Positions 21,954 to 34,295 of a stretch of 64,000 nt of DNA are shown here, in pieces (the first letter of the stretch is position 1; each line of letters begins with the position of its first letter). The stretch covers positions 17,766,539-17,830,538 of the forward strand of contig OY987248.1 of NCBI GenBank assembly GCA_963920765.1. The letters are read 5' to 3'. The notes below the pieces were generated by a model that was not told the DNA's origin, made no database searches, and saw only the letters and a program-made list of their open reading frames with translations. Made by a program: the position numbers and the translations under genes. This DNA is from Ulota crispa (lineage: Eukaryota > Streptophyta > Bryopsida > Orthotrichales > Orthotrichaceae).

Positions 21954-22430
21954 CTCTTACAATCTTGCACTTGCTTTAAACTCTTGTCTTGCTCTCAAAA
22001 CAAGGGTCCAAAATTAATTCTCTTTGGGCTACAAGAATTACAAAAGATTTATTGCTTTATCCAGCAATGAAGCAATTCACACTATGTCCAGCATCTCAAA
22101 TTTGCAAGTCCCATTTCTACACAAGCATGCAACTTTAATGGGTTGTGAACTTGTGAGGGGATACAGTACAAATTTTAAAAGAATGCTCAAATATTTCATG
22201 TTGGAACTTGGCATCAGTTCTAGGTTTGCAGTTTGTTAAACCTGATTCCATAAGAAAAATCTCACTTTTTAAAGCCTATACTTTCAAAAGACATTCTTAG
22301 GTAAGCATTTCTCAATAAATTAGGGCTAGACTTAATACGTTAGTGTTGTTCTAAAATTCAAACCCTTGTTTGGCATCCAATGTCATTTTGTGTTTTATTC
22401 TTTTTGTAATTACTAAAAGCAAGTGCTGCA
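21954..22430. other. Spacer without recognisable feature
   Basis: The plus-strand frame at 22024-22239 shows no recognisable domain. No paired terminal repeats. Confidence 0.45.
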
Positions 22431-22438
22431 CAAATTAA

Positions 22439-22750
22439 GGGAAATTTTCATGGATACCCCTGAAATTTGTCATATTTTCATACATACCCTTGTTTTTTCA
22501 GAAATTTCACAAATACCCTTGGATCAAAATTTTGAGGTGTTTGTTTTGTTGTGCATGCCACTTCCCTTCTTCCTTTGTGTACACGCATAACAAAAAAGAA
22601 GTAGCATGCGCACAAAGAGAGAAGGAAATGACATGCACAACAAAACAAACGCTTGAAAATTATGGTCCAAGGATATTTGTGAAATTTCTAAAAAAGCAGG
22701 AGTATTTGTGAAAATATGACAAACTTCAGGGGTATCCATGAAATTTTCCC
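22439..22750. mobile_element. MULE-like MITE family K, copy 2 (312 bp)
   Basis: Ends GGGAAATTTTCATGGATACC and CATGAAATTTTCCC, with the same three-unit arms as copy 1. Nine-base flanks ACAAATTAA and AAAAATCAA agree at 7 of 9 positions, fitting a decayed 9-bp duplication. Confidence 0.78.
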
Positions 22751-23087
22751 AAAAATCAACATGGTGAAAAAGGAAGTGTCTTGGTTCTACGTCCTCCCTC
22801 CAGAAAACAAGGTGCCAAACCACTCATATGGCCCTTGCAAACTTGGGACCAAACTCAAGTCATGACCTCCTTTGGTGATAGTTTGGGTTTAGTTTTGAAT
22901 TTGAAATTGGGCTGCTAAACTTTTCACTTTTCAAAAGGCATCCCCTTTTTTTGTGAATTAGAGGTAATTGACCCCAACTACGTGCTTTTTGGATAGCTCT
23001 ATTGTGTGAAACATTTTCAACCAAATTTTCAGCCCCAGTCTGTAGAACTTGGGACATGAGATGAGACATGGTGTGCATTCCTCCCCC
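22751..23087. other. Spacer without recognisable feature
   Basis: Short frames on both strands, none with a recognisable domain. Nothing else seen. Confidence 0.45.
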
Positions 23088-23091
23088 TTGA

Positions 23092-23834
23092 TTCCTAAAG
23101 AACTTTTGTCCCCGGAGGGGACAAATGGGATTTTGGGCATGTACCTATGGCTAGACTACTTTGTATGATTTTTTGAAACTTTTATTGAAGGTGGGGAATT
23201 CAAAAATTTATATGTGTATCTATATTTTTCTTCATTCTTATATTTGACAAAGAAGTTATGCAAGAAGTTATCAAAACTAGGGAATGAGGGACAATTTCGG
23301 CAGCCCGAAAAACTTTTTTAAAACTACACTTTATTTAAATAAAATTTTGAAATTGATTCTTTAGATCTACATATAAGTGAGAAGCTTTGAATCATTCAAT
23401 TTCATTAAATGAGATGAAAGTTATAGGAGTTTTAGTTTGCTGGTAGGTATGGTTTTGAGAGACTCCATACCTACTTGCAAACTAAAACTCATTATAACTT
23501 TCACCTCATTTATTAAAATTGAATGATTCAAAACTTCTCACTTATATGTAGATCTAAAGAACCAATTTCAAAATTTTATTTAAATATACTGCAATTTTTA
23601 AAGAAGTTTTTTGGGCTGTTGAGACTGTCCCTTTGTCCCTAGTTTTATTAGTTTTGATAACTTCTTGCATAACTTCTTTGTCAAATGTTGGAATGAAGAA
23701 AAAAAAAATGCCCATATAGACTTTTGAATTCTCCACCTTCAATAAAAGTTTCAAAAAATCACACAAAGTAGTTTAGCCATAGATACATGCCCAAAATCCC
23801 ATTTGTTCCTCAAGGGGACAACAATCCTTAGGGG
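23092..23834. mobile_element. TTAA family A, end-to-end palindrome (743 bp)
   Basis: The left half of family A is present twice, head to head: GTCCCCGGAGGGGACAAATG...GGTAGGTATGG, a short centre, then the complement through CATTTGTTCCTCAAGGGGAC. The right flank is TTAA (23835-23838); the left flank is TTGA and the left terminus is degraded. The arms would pair into a stem of about 350 bp. Confidence 0.8.
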
Positions 23835-23838
23835 TTAA

Positions 23839-25355
23839 GCAAAGAAGCTTTTTTTTTTTCTTCTTTTTATATTAGCCTATAATCCGTAAAGGACCAAGGA
23901 GCCCACTTTGGGCTTTTTGGGTATTTGGGCAAACATTTTTTTGTGTAAATACTTGAGATAAGACTATAAAAACAAGAGTGTATGTGCTCATATTGAAAAG
24001 CTTGCATTTCTCCAAAAAAACTAGAACTGAATAATTTTTGAGTGAGTTATGGTACCACATGTGATTTAGGTATCAACACGCGCATCACTAAAAAATTTAG
24101 AAACAAAGAGATTGGGAAGGGTGTTGCCCACAAAGTGTTCAAAAGCACTTTACAAGGGTTTTGTCAATGGGCAAAATTTGCAATCAACTCTCTTTGACTA
24201 CACAATAACTTCTATTTTACTCTTTACTTTTTAAAAAAAATCCTTTGGCAAGTACTCTACATGATGTTCTAGGTTTACACTGTATAGATTTTTTAATTGA
24301 GATTTATTACGATAAGAATATATTCAATGAAGTTTTCTTAGTGTATGGCAATTTCAACAAAGTAGTTATTGCTTCCAATTTTTTTCTACTATGTTTTAAG
24401 CATTGGATGATTATGAAATTTGTGACGCATATAGCCAACTTCATGCTCTACAAGAAATTCAAATTGCACAAGAATTTTACAAAGTGGAAGATATCATTTT
24501 GGATGACCAAAATAAAATTGAAATTTTGGAGAAGTTTCAAAAAAATTGATCCTACTTTGAGTGTTATTATCTAATGAAATATGCCCTTACAAAGTGTGAA
24601 ATTTTAGAGGGTGTACACAAATAAGCAACAAAATAGATCTTACAGTTGAATTACAAAAAAAATCTAAAAATTGATACACTAATCATTGAGAGAGGCCAGT
24701 TTCAAGCTATTTGAGCATGTAAACACAAAGGAATTTTACTGGTTAAAGTAAAAGTTTAAAGGCTCGTCATCAGGGGCGTGGCATTTTAGGAAACTAAATA
24801 TTTATTTTATTTGCCTGATTATATGTATGAGCCATTTTCCAATATGGACAAGTCAACGAGCAACAAAAACTTGGGGCTTACCAAAATTTCATGATTAAAG
24901 TACAAACTTGGGCGTGGCAAAGTGCTTTGATTCTCAGGCAATTTCTGACAAGAGCCGGCATGCCCCAATTATCCTGTCTTTCCCAAGAACCAAACTGTAT
25001 CCCCTTTAGGAGGTCACGGCTCCAAAACCCCTTGAGTACCTGATTACGGTAGATTCCCAGGGTCTCCCACAGCCCTGATAAAAAAGCTAGACAAACTTAT
25101 GGTTATACCCTCACAAAGAAGCTCCATTGGACACTTCGCTAAGCATCAAAGTACCAAACTTAGTCACTAGAAAAAATTGGCTTAAATAATAAAATGAAAG
25201 AAAGTGCTAACGTTTTGTCAAAGAATCATGAGGTTTGTCAATATTTGGTCGAGCCTCCTCTCATAACTTCAATCAACACTAGTAGAAACATGATCTGAAT
25301 ACACCAAGTCTTCTCCCCTAAAATGCTTGATTGTTTAGGAAACTTTGAGACCTTA
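23839..25355. other. Non-coding stretch with an orphan element end and a GC-richer patch
   Basis: At 23883 a TCCGTAAAGGACCAAGG sequence resembles a left TTAA-element terminus, but I find no matching right end. A visibly GC-richer patch lies at about 24880-25090. The frame at 24245-24574 has no recognisable domain. Confidence 0.4.
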
Positions 25356-25359
25356 TTAA

Positions 25360-25993
25360 CCCCTAAAGGTGCAAGCCTCTTTTTTTGTGTGAAAGTCATT
25401 GAAAATTGTCACTTTTGGGAGAATGAGTAGAAAGGTAGGAAAAATTGTTTTTATTTTGGAAATCCAACCATAGGATCTTGCCCTATACTATGGGAGGTAC
25501 TTGTGGGGGAAAAATCAGCTCATTCTAGATGTAGAGGAGTGAGACATTGACATTTGGAGTGAAAAATCAAGTTTTTTTCCTTGCTACCCAAAAAATTTAG
25601 AAGCCTTCGACCACTCCTATATCAAAGAAAGTGCTCTATTCAAAGTCCCATACCTACCATCAAACTAAAACTTTTCACTCAACAATCAAAATTGAATAAT
25701 TTGAAGCTTCCCACATATATATAAATCTAAAGAACCAATTTCAAATTTTCATTTTTTTTAAATGCAATTTTTTTAAGAGTTTTTGGGCTACTTGCCTTCC
25801 CCGTTTTCTAGAAATTCATACATACTATAACTTCTTCAATAATTGTCAAAATGAAGAAAGAATTAGATGCCCACAATCCCACATAGATCTTTGAATTCTC
25901 CATCTTCAATAGAAGTTTCAAAAAATCACACAAAGCAATTTAGATATAAGGACATGCTCAAAACCCCATTGGGGCCATTTGGGCCTTTATGGG
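25360..25993 (-). mobile_element. TTAA element family A, internally deleted copy (634 bp)
   Basis: Reverse orientation relative to 9692. Ends CCCCTAAAGGTGCAAG and GGGCCTTTATGGG, with TTAA on both sides (25356-25359, 25994-25997). The middle of the element is missing; both ends match family A well. Confidence 0.85.
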
Positions 25994-25997
25994 TTAA

Positions 25998-26740
25998 TTG
26001 CAAAGATTTGATTGGATTTTATTTTTTTGGAGAAGCTACACTTTGAAGTTAGCTGCAATGTTCAATTTGACTATCTTCCATCTTACATTCCATTTTTTTT
26101 GGGTGAAAGCTAAACCACAAGCATGCATGTTGTGTATCAGTAAGTATGATGATTAGTGTCGCTAAAGAGCCTGTGACAAGCTGTCACGTTAGAAAAATGG
26201 GTTGCTGAGAATAAGGTGAAGATCTCCTTTGGGCATTGAGACCCTTTTATTGAAATTTCCTTATTGAAAAAAAAACTACACGTGTTTTTGTGCTAATTTC
26301 ACTTAGAAATTTTTATTATACATATTAGAATCTAGTCATTGTTAAATTCTCTTTCATTTATAATTGTTTTTGGTTAATAATTGGATCTAAACATTTTCTT
26401 TGTGTTAGGTGGTAGTTCTTTGGTAGCTGCACTCCATGCTCATTTGTGAAATTGTGATCATAGATTTGGAAGGGGAATTATTAGTTTTGAAACAACAACA
26501 ATAAATACCAAATCATCATAAGTGTTTGTTTCCCAAATTTTAACAAAAAAGTTGCCATTTTACATAACAAGTTATGGGCAGCTCCAAAAATAGGAAATTT
26601 GGTACTTGTACGCATTCAATTACAAATATCTTAACATTGGCAAGGCTTTTTTAGATTTCTTTTTGGCAACATCATGCAAAATCCTTGAAGTTTAAGATCC
26701 TACCATTGCAATTTTTTGTCAATAAGGCTTGGTTTATTAA
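25998..26740. other. Spacer without recognisable feature
   Basis: AT-rich. I see no gene, hairpin or paired termini. Confidence 0.45.
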
Positions 26741-26988
26741 CAACTCTATTTTGTAAGCATAAATGATGAACCAAGAGCAATGAGCTAAGATCCTTCGAGC
26801 AAAAACCAATTTTGAGATTAAAATCAATGGAAAACTAAAAAAAACAAGTTTTTCTAGAGATAAATTTTAAAAATGTAAAATTAGAGGGCCCTATGTAAAT
26901 AGTTATAGGTGAAATTTTAGTATTTTGATAAAAATTGCAAACTCATAGCTTAAGGCTCTTGGATCCCCACTCATGGTATAGCATTCCT
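26741..26988 (+). repeat. Dispersed repeat family L, copy 1
   Basis: Shares AACCAATTTTGAGAT, GGGCCCTATG, ATAGGTGAAATTT and GGATCCCCACTCATGGTATA with copies at 46556 and 62279. Weak inverted termini (CTCTATTTTGTAAGC versus the complement of CATGGTATAGCATTCC) suggest an old DNA element, but I cannot classify it. Confidence 0.6.
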
Positions 26989-28010
26989 CGTTGATTTAAT
27001 CAAATCATGTTTTTATTATGCAACCATGCTTTGAACCTAGGGAGTGTTCAAGTTTTGAATCAACCAAAACCCTCTCTTTCCTACTCTTAATTTCATTGAA
27101 TTTCTCTTTATTCAAATACAAATAATCATAAATTTGACTATTCACTAGAAGAAAATGTGAAATAAACAACTGGTCCACAATAATTGCAAATGTCATAAAC
27201 AATTGTAATTGAGTCATTGTATAGTTGTTTAAGAAATTTGCAGTCATTATATAGTTGTTTAGGGCATTTATAGCCATTGTGGACTAGTTATTTAGAGCAC
27301 ACGTTTCTTCTAGTGATTCATGATTGATTTCATTTTTTTTAATGAATTACTTTCAACTAGTTGAAAGCACATTTCACAAAAAATTACCCCAAAAGATAAT
27401 TTGAAACAAATGTTAATCATATTCAGACTTTGCAAGATTGATTTGTGACAACAAAGTGTAACATACGCAATGTTCGAATAGATGGTTTGTCTTTTAGGGT
27501 TGGACGTTGAATTCATCTTGCTATTATCACAAACATTGTTGTATTAGCTTATAGCTCCATGTTTGCTTCATGTGAAATTCTCCATACCTTTGAAAAAACC
27601 AAAAGATGTCTACATGGGCAAGTGTTAATAATTGATACTAATATTTCTAAGTTTCTGCTTTTGTAATTATCAATAACCTAAGCGGACTTGGTGATCTACT
27701 CACTTGACTAAATTGTAAATTCTTTTAGGGGCCCATGCATCATATGCATGCATGCAATTTAAAATCCATGGAATCGTGTGGAAATCCATGAAGACGTAGG
27801 CCTGGCCAATTAACCTACATTCAAGCCCTTTCATCATTGCAGTCTCTAGTCAGTGATGGGAAGGCAGGCCCCAAAGTTTCCATCACTTTATGATGTGTGG
27901 GGAATTGGGGATAGGTCCCAATTTCTGAGTTGGTTATCTAACGGATAATGGCCAAATTGTGAAACAATGACAACATCACGACTTAGAGCATCTTCACTCC
28001 ACCCTTCACG
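26989..28010. other. Non-coding stretch
   Basis: Contains a CATGCATCATATGCATGCATGC motif at about 27736-27760 and a GC-richer part at about 27760-27930. The minus-strand frames at 27005-27277 and 27310-27516 have no recognisable domain. Confidence 0.45.
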
Positions 28011-28014
28011 TTAT

Positions 28015-28657
28015 CCCCTCACCGCCCATGGTATTTGTGAGTATCTCAAAATTTGCTTGAAAGTGTACAAAATGTTGGCATTTTGATCAATCTTATCAAT
28101 TTTTTCTAAGTGTAACCCTATAAATTCAAAATAGACATGTTATAAATCACATAGGAAAAGAAATCACAACAATATCATTTATGGATTGAAAGATTATAAT
28201 GTTTGATCATGAGGGTGTTAAAATTGAGAAAGTGATTTGAAGTCTTTCAATTTTCATTTTGCATCTCAAACCTAAAATTGAGGGTACCAAAAAAACATGA
28301 GTACATAAAGTATAACATGCATAACCTCAACCAATTTACGACTTCTCAAAATCTATTCTACAATTTTTTTAATTGAATTTTTAATGTGATTTTTCTCTAA
28401 GTTCTAGTGTACTTGAGGCTCATTTCCGAGATCCTTCAACACTAGAAAGTGAAGATTTGCAATGGACACCTTTGCACAAAATTTTGAATAGACAAATTAC
28501 TTTAATTCATTTTCAAAATCAAACTCCTGATGTTGAAACTAGACTTCAATAAGAATTTAAAAATAATAATAATCACTAAAAAAATCTTGAAAAAATGTTG
28601 CAAATCTCTAAATTAAATTCAGAAGGGCCTGGTTTGGACCCCCTGGGCGGTGAGGGA
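28015..28657 (+). mobile_element. TTAA element family E, copy 1 (643 bp)
   Basis: Ends CCCCTCACCGCCCA and TGGGCGGTGAGGG. The left flank is TTAT (one base from TTAA), and the right TTAA (28658-28661) is shared with the next element. Homologous in reverse to 36616-37258, for example across CACAACAATATCATTTATGG and TGAGGGTGTTAAAA. The two copies have identical length. Confidence 0.72.
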
Positions 28658-28661
28658 TTAA

Positions 28662-31322
28662 CCCCTAAAGGACCAAGCCCATTTTTCTGAAAAAATCATT
28701 GAAAATTGCCACTTTTAGAGGAATGAGTAGAAAGGTAGAAAAAAAGTTTTTTGGAAATGCAACCATAGGATCTTGTCTTAGACTATGGGAGATACTTGTG
28801 GAAAAAAATCAGCTCATTTTTAATATAGACAAGTGAGATATTGACATTCAAAGTGTAATAAAAAGTTTTTTTGCTGCCCAAAAATTTCAGAAGCCTTTGA
28901 TTGCTCCAATATCAAAAAAGTTGTTCTACGCAAAGTTGAGGTTTATTTTTTCCATGTAGAAGACCAAGTTAGGTATGTGTAGGAGAATTTTCAAATGAAT
29001 TGGAGGTGTGGATCATACTTTGTAAAATATTGCAATGTTGTAAGACCATGAAATTTGAATATACACTAAGCAAGATTGAAGGATATATGTAAAACTGAGA
29101 AACATGAGTTATTTTGATCCAAATGGTAAAAACCAAGGAATCTTAGTCTGGTACAGCCTCAAAAAATAAAGGTAAAAATAAATAAATTAAAACACCAAAT
29201 TTAACAAGGGGCAAAAGGAATGGAGGTTTGGGAATTTCATACATGCTCGCAAACTAAAACTTCTTACTCATCAATCAAAATTGAATGATTCAAAGCTTTT
29301 CACATATATTAAAATTTAAAGAATCAATTTCCAATTTTTAATTTTTTTAAACGCAATTTTTAAAGAGATTTTTTGAGCTACCCAGATTGCCCGCTGTCGC
29401 GTGGAGATGAGTGCGCCTTAGGAACATGCAGGGTGTTTCGCTACGATTGTGCATTGCTGACTAAAATTATCTTTGGTCTTGATTTTCACTATTCAGATCT
29501 TCAATTTTCATGTCTTCAAGTCTTCATGTTTTAATAAAAATAATAGAAAAAATCACAATAACAAGTTCTAGAAAGGCTGCGACTTTTTTTCTAGTGCCAC
29601 AGATGTCTTAAAGATCCAAATGCTAAGTGTAATAGCAAATTGAAAAGTTGTTCTAATTTTTTAACATTTCTCCAAATTTCAACTCAATCTGAGCTACTGT
29701 CCAAAAGTTATGCGGGTTCAAAGTAGAGGCTTTTCTTCCTTCTTGCAAACTAAACATTGCCTCTATAAACCTCTATAACTTTTGCTCTATACATCATTCA
29801 TGAAAACATGATATCAATTTAAAAAGATGATATCATTGACTACAACTCCTAAAATTTTCATTTGAAAATAAAACTCTGTTCAAAATTCTAGTCAATCAAA
29901 ACATGGATCTCAATTTTGTAGAGAGCACCCAAACCTCCAACTCCTATACACTATAACTTCTTCAATAAAACTCCAAATGGAATAATTGAAGACAATTTGG
30001 AAAGCTATGACATTAAACTATCATTTATAAAATTTTAAAAAGAAAATTTCATACTATCCAAAAGTTGTGTCTCTTCAAATTTTCGGCCTTCTCATAACAA
30101 AAGAGCAACCACCTCCAATCCTTTACACTTCCATAACTTTCTCTTCCAAGTTTCAAATCTCAAGTTTAAAGATTTTCTAGAGAGCTAAGACTAAAATAAA
30201 CACTTTTTTCAAATACTTTTGCAAAATAATATATAAATCATAAGCTATGGCTTGTCAAAGTCTCAACTTTTCTTCATAGTTTGGCTGTTTGACTCCAAAA
30301 TTCAAACACTGATAACTTTTGCATCACAATTTCAAATCAAACTTGCAAACTCATTTTAGAAAGGTTATCACATAAAAAATAACCTCTTCAAATTTCAATT
30401 TAAAATCATGCATGCACAGAAAAATCTCTCACATAAAATTTTTAGAATTTCTCCCCTCTTCTCACCAACACTCATCCACTAACATCCAACAACTAAGGAA
30501 TCTCTCCTCAATTTCAACCATATCTAGGGTAGGGAAGTGGAGCACATCAGCCCATGTCTTTCTCTATCCTAATCTTACCATAGATTCTAAACCTCTTTTT
30601 TTTTTACACATTTCCTATTGATTTCTAAACTATTAGTATTTTTATTCAAACAAAGGCAAAATATATGTGCTTTCCAAAACATCTAAATAAACATATAAAA
30701 ATGATTAAATTACAAAATAAACACCACCGTAAAGTGGTCACGTGCCCTTGCGGGCATATAATAACGTTAAATGATTGTCTTTAGTTGTCAATTTATGGAC
30801 TTGATTGACTAGAGAAGCGGTCGTCTCTGGCCACCTGTTGGGTTGGGTTTGAATCTCATTAGACTCATCAAGCGGTGATGGCGGCCCACGGCTTGGCAAC
30901 TAGTGAGACAGGAAATTGGCCCAGCCAACTCGTTACCTATCCTCCTGAGCTGTGCATGTGATAAGACGATACAGTGCACTGAAATCTATGGCCACTGCGC
31001 TGTCACCAAACCGTGGTTCTCACCACGACCACTTCTTTTGCCACAACTGTTGATTATTGAAATCAACAGAAATATAAATAAATAACAAATATCTACATGA
31101 TGGAGAGATCTCCATCAAGACACGCACCCTCTCTAGTTTTCTGAAATTCATACATACCTTCTTTAATAAATGTCAGAATGAAAAAAAAAATTAAATGTAC
31201 TCGTACATCTTTGAATTCTCCACTAACCTCAAAAATTTCAAAAAAAATCAAAAATTGGTTTAGTCATAAATACATGCCCAAGGTCTATTTGTCCCCCAAA
31301 GGGACACTTGGTCTTTTAGGGA
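28662..31322 (-). mobile_element. TTAA element family A, split by a 1.7-kb insertion
   Basis: Starts CCCCTAAAGGACCAAGCC and ends CTTGGTCTTTTAGGGA, with TTAA at 28658-28661 and 31323-31326. Removing 29395-31122 leaves about 930 bp colinear with the full-length family A copies, in reverse orientation. The host element is therefore older than the insert. Confidence 0.82.
29395..31122 (+). mobile_element. Probable solo LTR or unclassified insertion inside a family A element
   Basis: A 1,728-bp segment interrupts family A homology. It begins TGTCGCGTGG and ends ATCAAGACA, giving TGTC...GACA termini as in LTRs; CGC occurs on both sides, so the target duplication is 3 bp or decayed. A GC-richer portion (30720-31070) precedes AAATATAAATAAATAAC, which could serve as a polyadenylation region. 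No coding region is recognised; the 30903-31085 frame has no domain. Part of the interior (about 29640-30400) looks like a degenerate tandem repeat with recurring AACTTTTG. A DNA transposon is not excluded. Confidence 0.5.
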
Positions 31323-31430
31323 TTAAAAGACAAGAAATAGGTAGTAAAATGTAGCCAACAAATATGTAAACCGAAATTGCAAATGATGCACTTGTTTTAT
31401 TCTCTAAGCTTCACATTCCAAGAATAGCTA

Positions 31431-31650
31431 TAGTAGGTATACCCAATCTCCATCATGAACATAATATTTTCACTATGTACATAAGGTGTTTATTTTAGAA
31501 CTCAAATCTAAGTACCTCACAAATAGCTTATCTTTTGTGTTACAAAAAATAAGCTATTTGTGTGAGGTACCTAGATTTGAGTTCTAAAATGAACACCTTA
31601 TGTATATAGTGACAACGTTATGTTCATGATCAGGATGGATATACCTACCT
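31431..31650. mobile_element. Foldback MITE family N (220 bp)
   Basis: Nearly the entire element is an inverted repeat: GAACTCAAATCTAAGTACCT in the left arm faces its complement in the right, and a loop of about 15 bp separates the arms. TA flanks both ends (31429-31430, 31651-31652), and the right end reads AGGTAGGTATATCC in complement, like other AGGTAG elements. Confidence 0.85.
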
Positions 31651-31917
31651 TAGAGCACGCTTCATCTTCCATCTCTTAACAAGGCACCCCCTTCTTAGCA
31701 ACACACTCTAAAAATAACAAATAATACAAAATAAAATAACAATGACGAGTTGAAAACAACCACAACAGATGTAAGCAAAATATCCAGCAACAAAAGCTGC
31801 ATGCCATCTGTACAGAAATGGAAGGTTTATGGAACTCATAGAACAAGGTTTGTGGGACTCAATAAGCAACCTGAAATACAAGTGATTGGCAAAACTCGAT
31901 TGCAAGCCTTTGTTTAA

Positions 31918-32850
31918 CCCCTAAAGGACCAACTGTCCCTTTGCGGGACAAATGGATTTTGGGCATGTACCTACAGTTAATTTATTTTTTGTGATTTTTT
32001 GAAATTTTTATTGAAGGTGGGGAATTCCAAGATCTACGTGGGCATCTAACTTTTTTTTTATTCCGCTAATTATTGAAGAAGTTATGCATGAATTTTTGAA
32101 AAAGAGGGAGGGCAAGCAGCCCAAAAAAAATCAGAATTGCATTTATTAAAAATAAAACTCTGAAGTTGGTTCTTTATATTTATACAAATTGGGTATCTTT
32201 AAATCATCAATTTTGATTGATAAGATAAAAGTTATGAGAAGTTTTAGTTTTCAAGTAGGTATGGGACTCCCAAACCTTCATTCCTTTTGCCCCTTGTAAA
32301 ATTTGTTGCTATCCTTTTTTGAGCTCTTTGTGTATTATTTTTTTGATTTTTTTTTCATGTTGTAGAAGACTAAGATTCTTTGGTTTGCACCATTTGAATC
32401 AAAGTAATTTGAATTTTTTAATTTTAAAAAAATCTCCAATTTTGCCTACTGTATATGCAAATTTCATGGCCTTACAATATTGCAATATTTTACAAAGTAT
32501 GATCCACACCTCCAGTTCATTTGAAAATTCTCCTACATATACCTAATTCGGTCTTCTACATGGAAAAAATAAACCCCAACTTTGCGTAGAGCAACTTTTT
32601 TGATATTGGAACCGTCAAAAGCTTCTAAAAATTTTGGGCAGCACGGAAAAAACTTGTCTTTTTATACTTCAGATGTCAATATCTCACTCCTCTACATCTA
32701 GAATGAGCTAAAAATTTTCCCACAAGTACCTCCCATAGTCTAGGGCAAGACCCAACGATTGAATTTCCAAAAAACTTTTTTTTCTTACCTTTCTACTCAT
32801 TCCCCTAAAAGTAACAATTTTGAGTGATTTTCAAAAAAAAGGAGATGCTC
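31918..32850 (+). mobile_element. TTAA element family A, copy with decayed right end
   Basis: Starts CCCCTAAAGGACCAACTG after TTAA (31914-31917) and matches the 9692 copy through GTAACAATTTTGAGTGATTT. The expected CTTGGTCCTTTAGGGG terminus is not present; the sequence GGAGATGCTCTTACC stands in its place, so the right end is mutated or truncated. Confidence 0.8.
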
Positions 32851-32962
32851 TTACCTTTTGTTCACATTCTCTAGTTTGGAAAACTAAAGTGTGTCAGCTT
32901 TTACACAATAGACCAAGGCCATTTGGGATCCCCAACCATATCCTAATTGTAGCACACCATTA

Positions 32963-33288
32963 AGGTAGGAGGCTCATAAATGGAGCATCTAAAGGTTGAA
33001 ATTGAATTTTGGATAGGTGAAACTTCCTGAAATGTTTTTCACTAAATTTTCCTTGAAAATTAAAAAAAATGGCATCTAACCCAAGTTGTTTCATATTTTT
33101 TGGACCTTTTTGGAATCAATTATGACATTTTGAACTGGAAAGGGCATAGGGCTCCAAAATGGAGCTGCCACTCAAATATACATGATATGTACATTGTTGA
33201 AGGACTATGAAAAACAATATGTACAAACATAGTACATTTGAGGAGGTGCTCCATTTTAGAGCCTGCTCCAAACTTGAGCCTCCTCCTT
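32963..33288 (+). mobile_element. MITE family G, copy 2
   Basis: Starts AGGTAGGAGGCTC after TA (32961-32962) and ends near GAGCCTCCTCCT. Shares GTGAAACTTCCTGAAATG and CTAACCCAAGTTGTTTCATA with the 13018 and 61011 copies. The minus-strand frame at its right end is not a gene. Confidence 0.75.
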
Positions 33289-33289
33289 T

Positions 33290-34171
33290 AGTGAAAATTT
33301 CAAAACCAGTCCTAACGCTGTTTGACAAGGAGATTAAGCCAAAATTTTGAATGGTCTTCTATTGAGGTAATCAGGCAGCTCCAAGTGTAAGAACTGGATC
33401 CACTAAAAGTGGAATTAAGACCAATTTCTTCCTTTGATTTTTTATTACATTTTACTAAAATACAATCATGCTAATAATAATATTCCTCGGTAATCCACAC
33501 TAAACATGGAACTCGAATCTCAACAACTGTAATTGGTCCCCTTTACAATCCTTCTCTTTTAGGATTTTCATAACTTCTTACTTCAAGTTTGTGACCTGAA
33601 GGCCAAGTTTATAGCCTCTATTTCACTAAAAGAGAGGATGACCTTTACAAGTAGAAAGCACATTAGTCTTCAAATACGGGGCCAAACCCAAACTACCACA
33701 AAAAGAGGTGAAGAATTGAGTTTGGCTCCTAGTTTGCAACGGCCAAATTCAAAAAAAAGGCACCCTTTCTTGGTGGATATAACCTAAACATCCCCTTTTG
33801 ACCCTGCAAGTGTTTCTGCACTTACTTATGACTACTTTAAAAATTAAAATTAAAACATCGTAATGCGTACTAACAAGGTTTGAATTTCATGACAACTTTC
33901 ATGTTTGGTTTATTATTTTTACTTTTTTTCCTAAACAAAAAGGCATTATACAAGGTGGGGGTTGAATCCAAACATAATTGGTTTGCAAGCTTTGGCACTG
34001 CCCAAACTAATTTCTTGGCATTTTACACTATGTAAATGCTTACTGATGTTATAATAAATTTTATTGATATCTAATGCAATAAAAATTTGTAAAGGGTCCA
34101 CCAACAACAAAAAAATTGCAAAAAAAGAAAACAACAACACCTATATTGTAAATCATATAACATGTTATTAA
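33290..34171. other. Spacer without recognisable feature
   Basis: AT-rich with no paired termini. The frame at 33946-34140 shows no family motif. Confidence 0.45.
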
Positions 34172-34175
34172 TTAA

Positions 34176-34291
34176 ATTGGGAAAAAGTGACATTTGGGAC
34201 TTTTGGATTTTATGTTTTTTGCAAAGTGTTCATTGAATACTCTTCAAAGCAAATGAAACCCAAAAGTCCCAAAATGTCACTTTTTCCCAAT
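34176..34291. mobile_element. Small TTAA-flanked hairpin MITE (116 bp)
   Basis: Ends ATTGGGAAAAAGTGACATTT and its complement, with TTAA on both sides (34172-34175, 34292-34295). Terminal repeats are about 30 bp. Its right TTAA is also the left TTAA of the next element. Similar left-end sequence (AAATTAGGGAAAAAAGTAA) recurs at 43214. Confidence 0.75.
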
Positions 34292-34295
34292 TTAA

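Noticed and set aside
23883..24750. A further TTAA element starting TCCGTAAAGGACCAAGG
   Set aside because: No convincing right terminus was found and the interior matches no other family; kept only as an orphan end.
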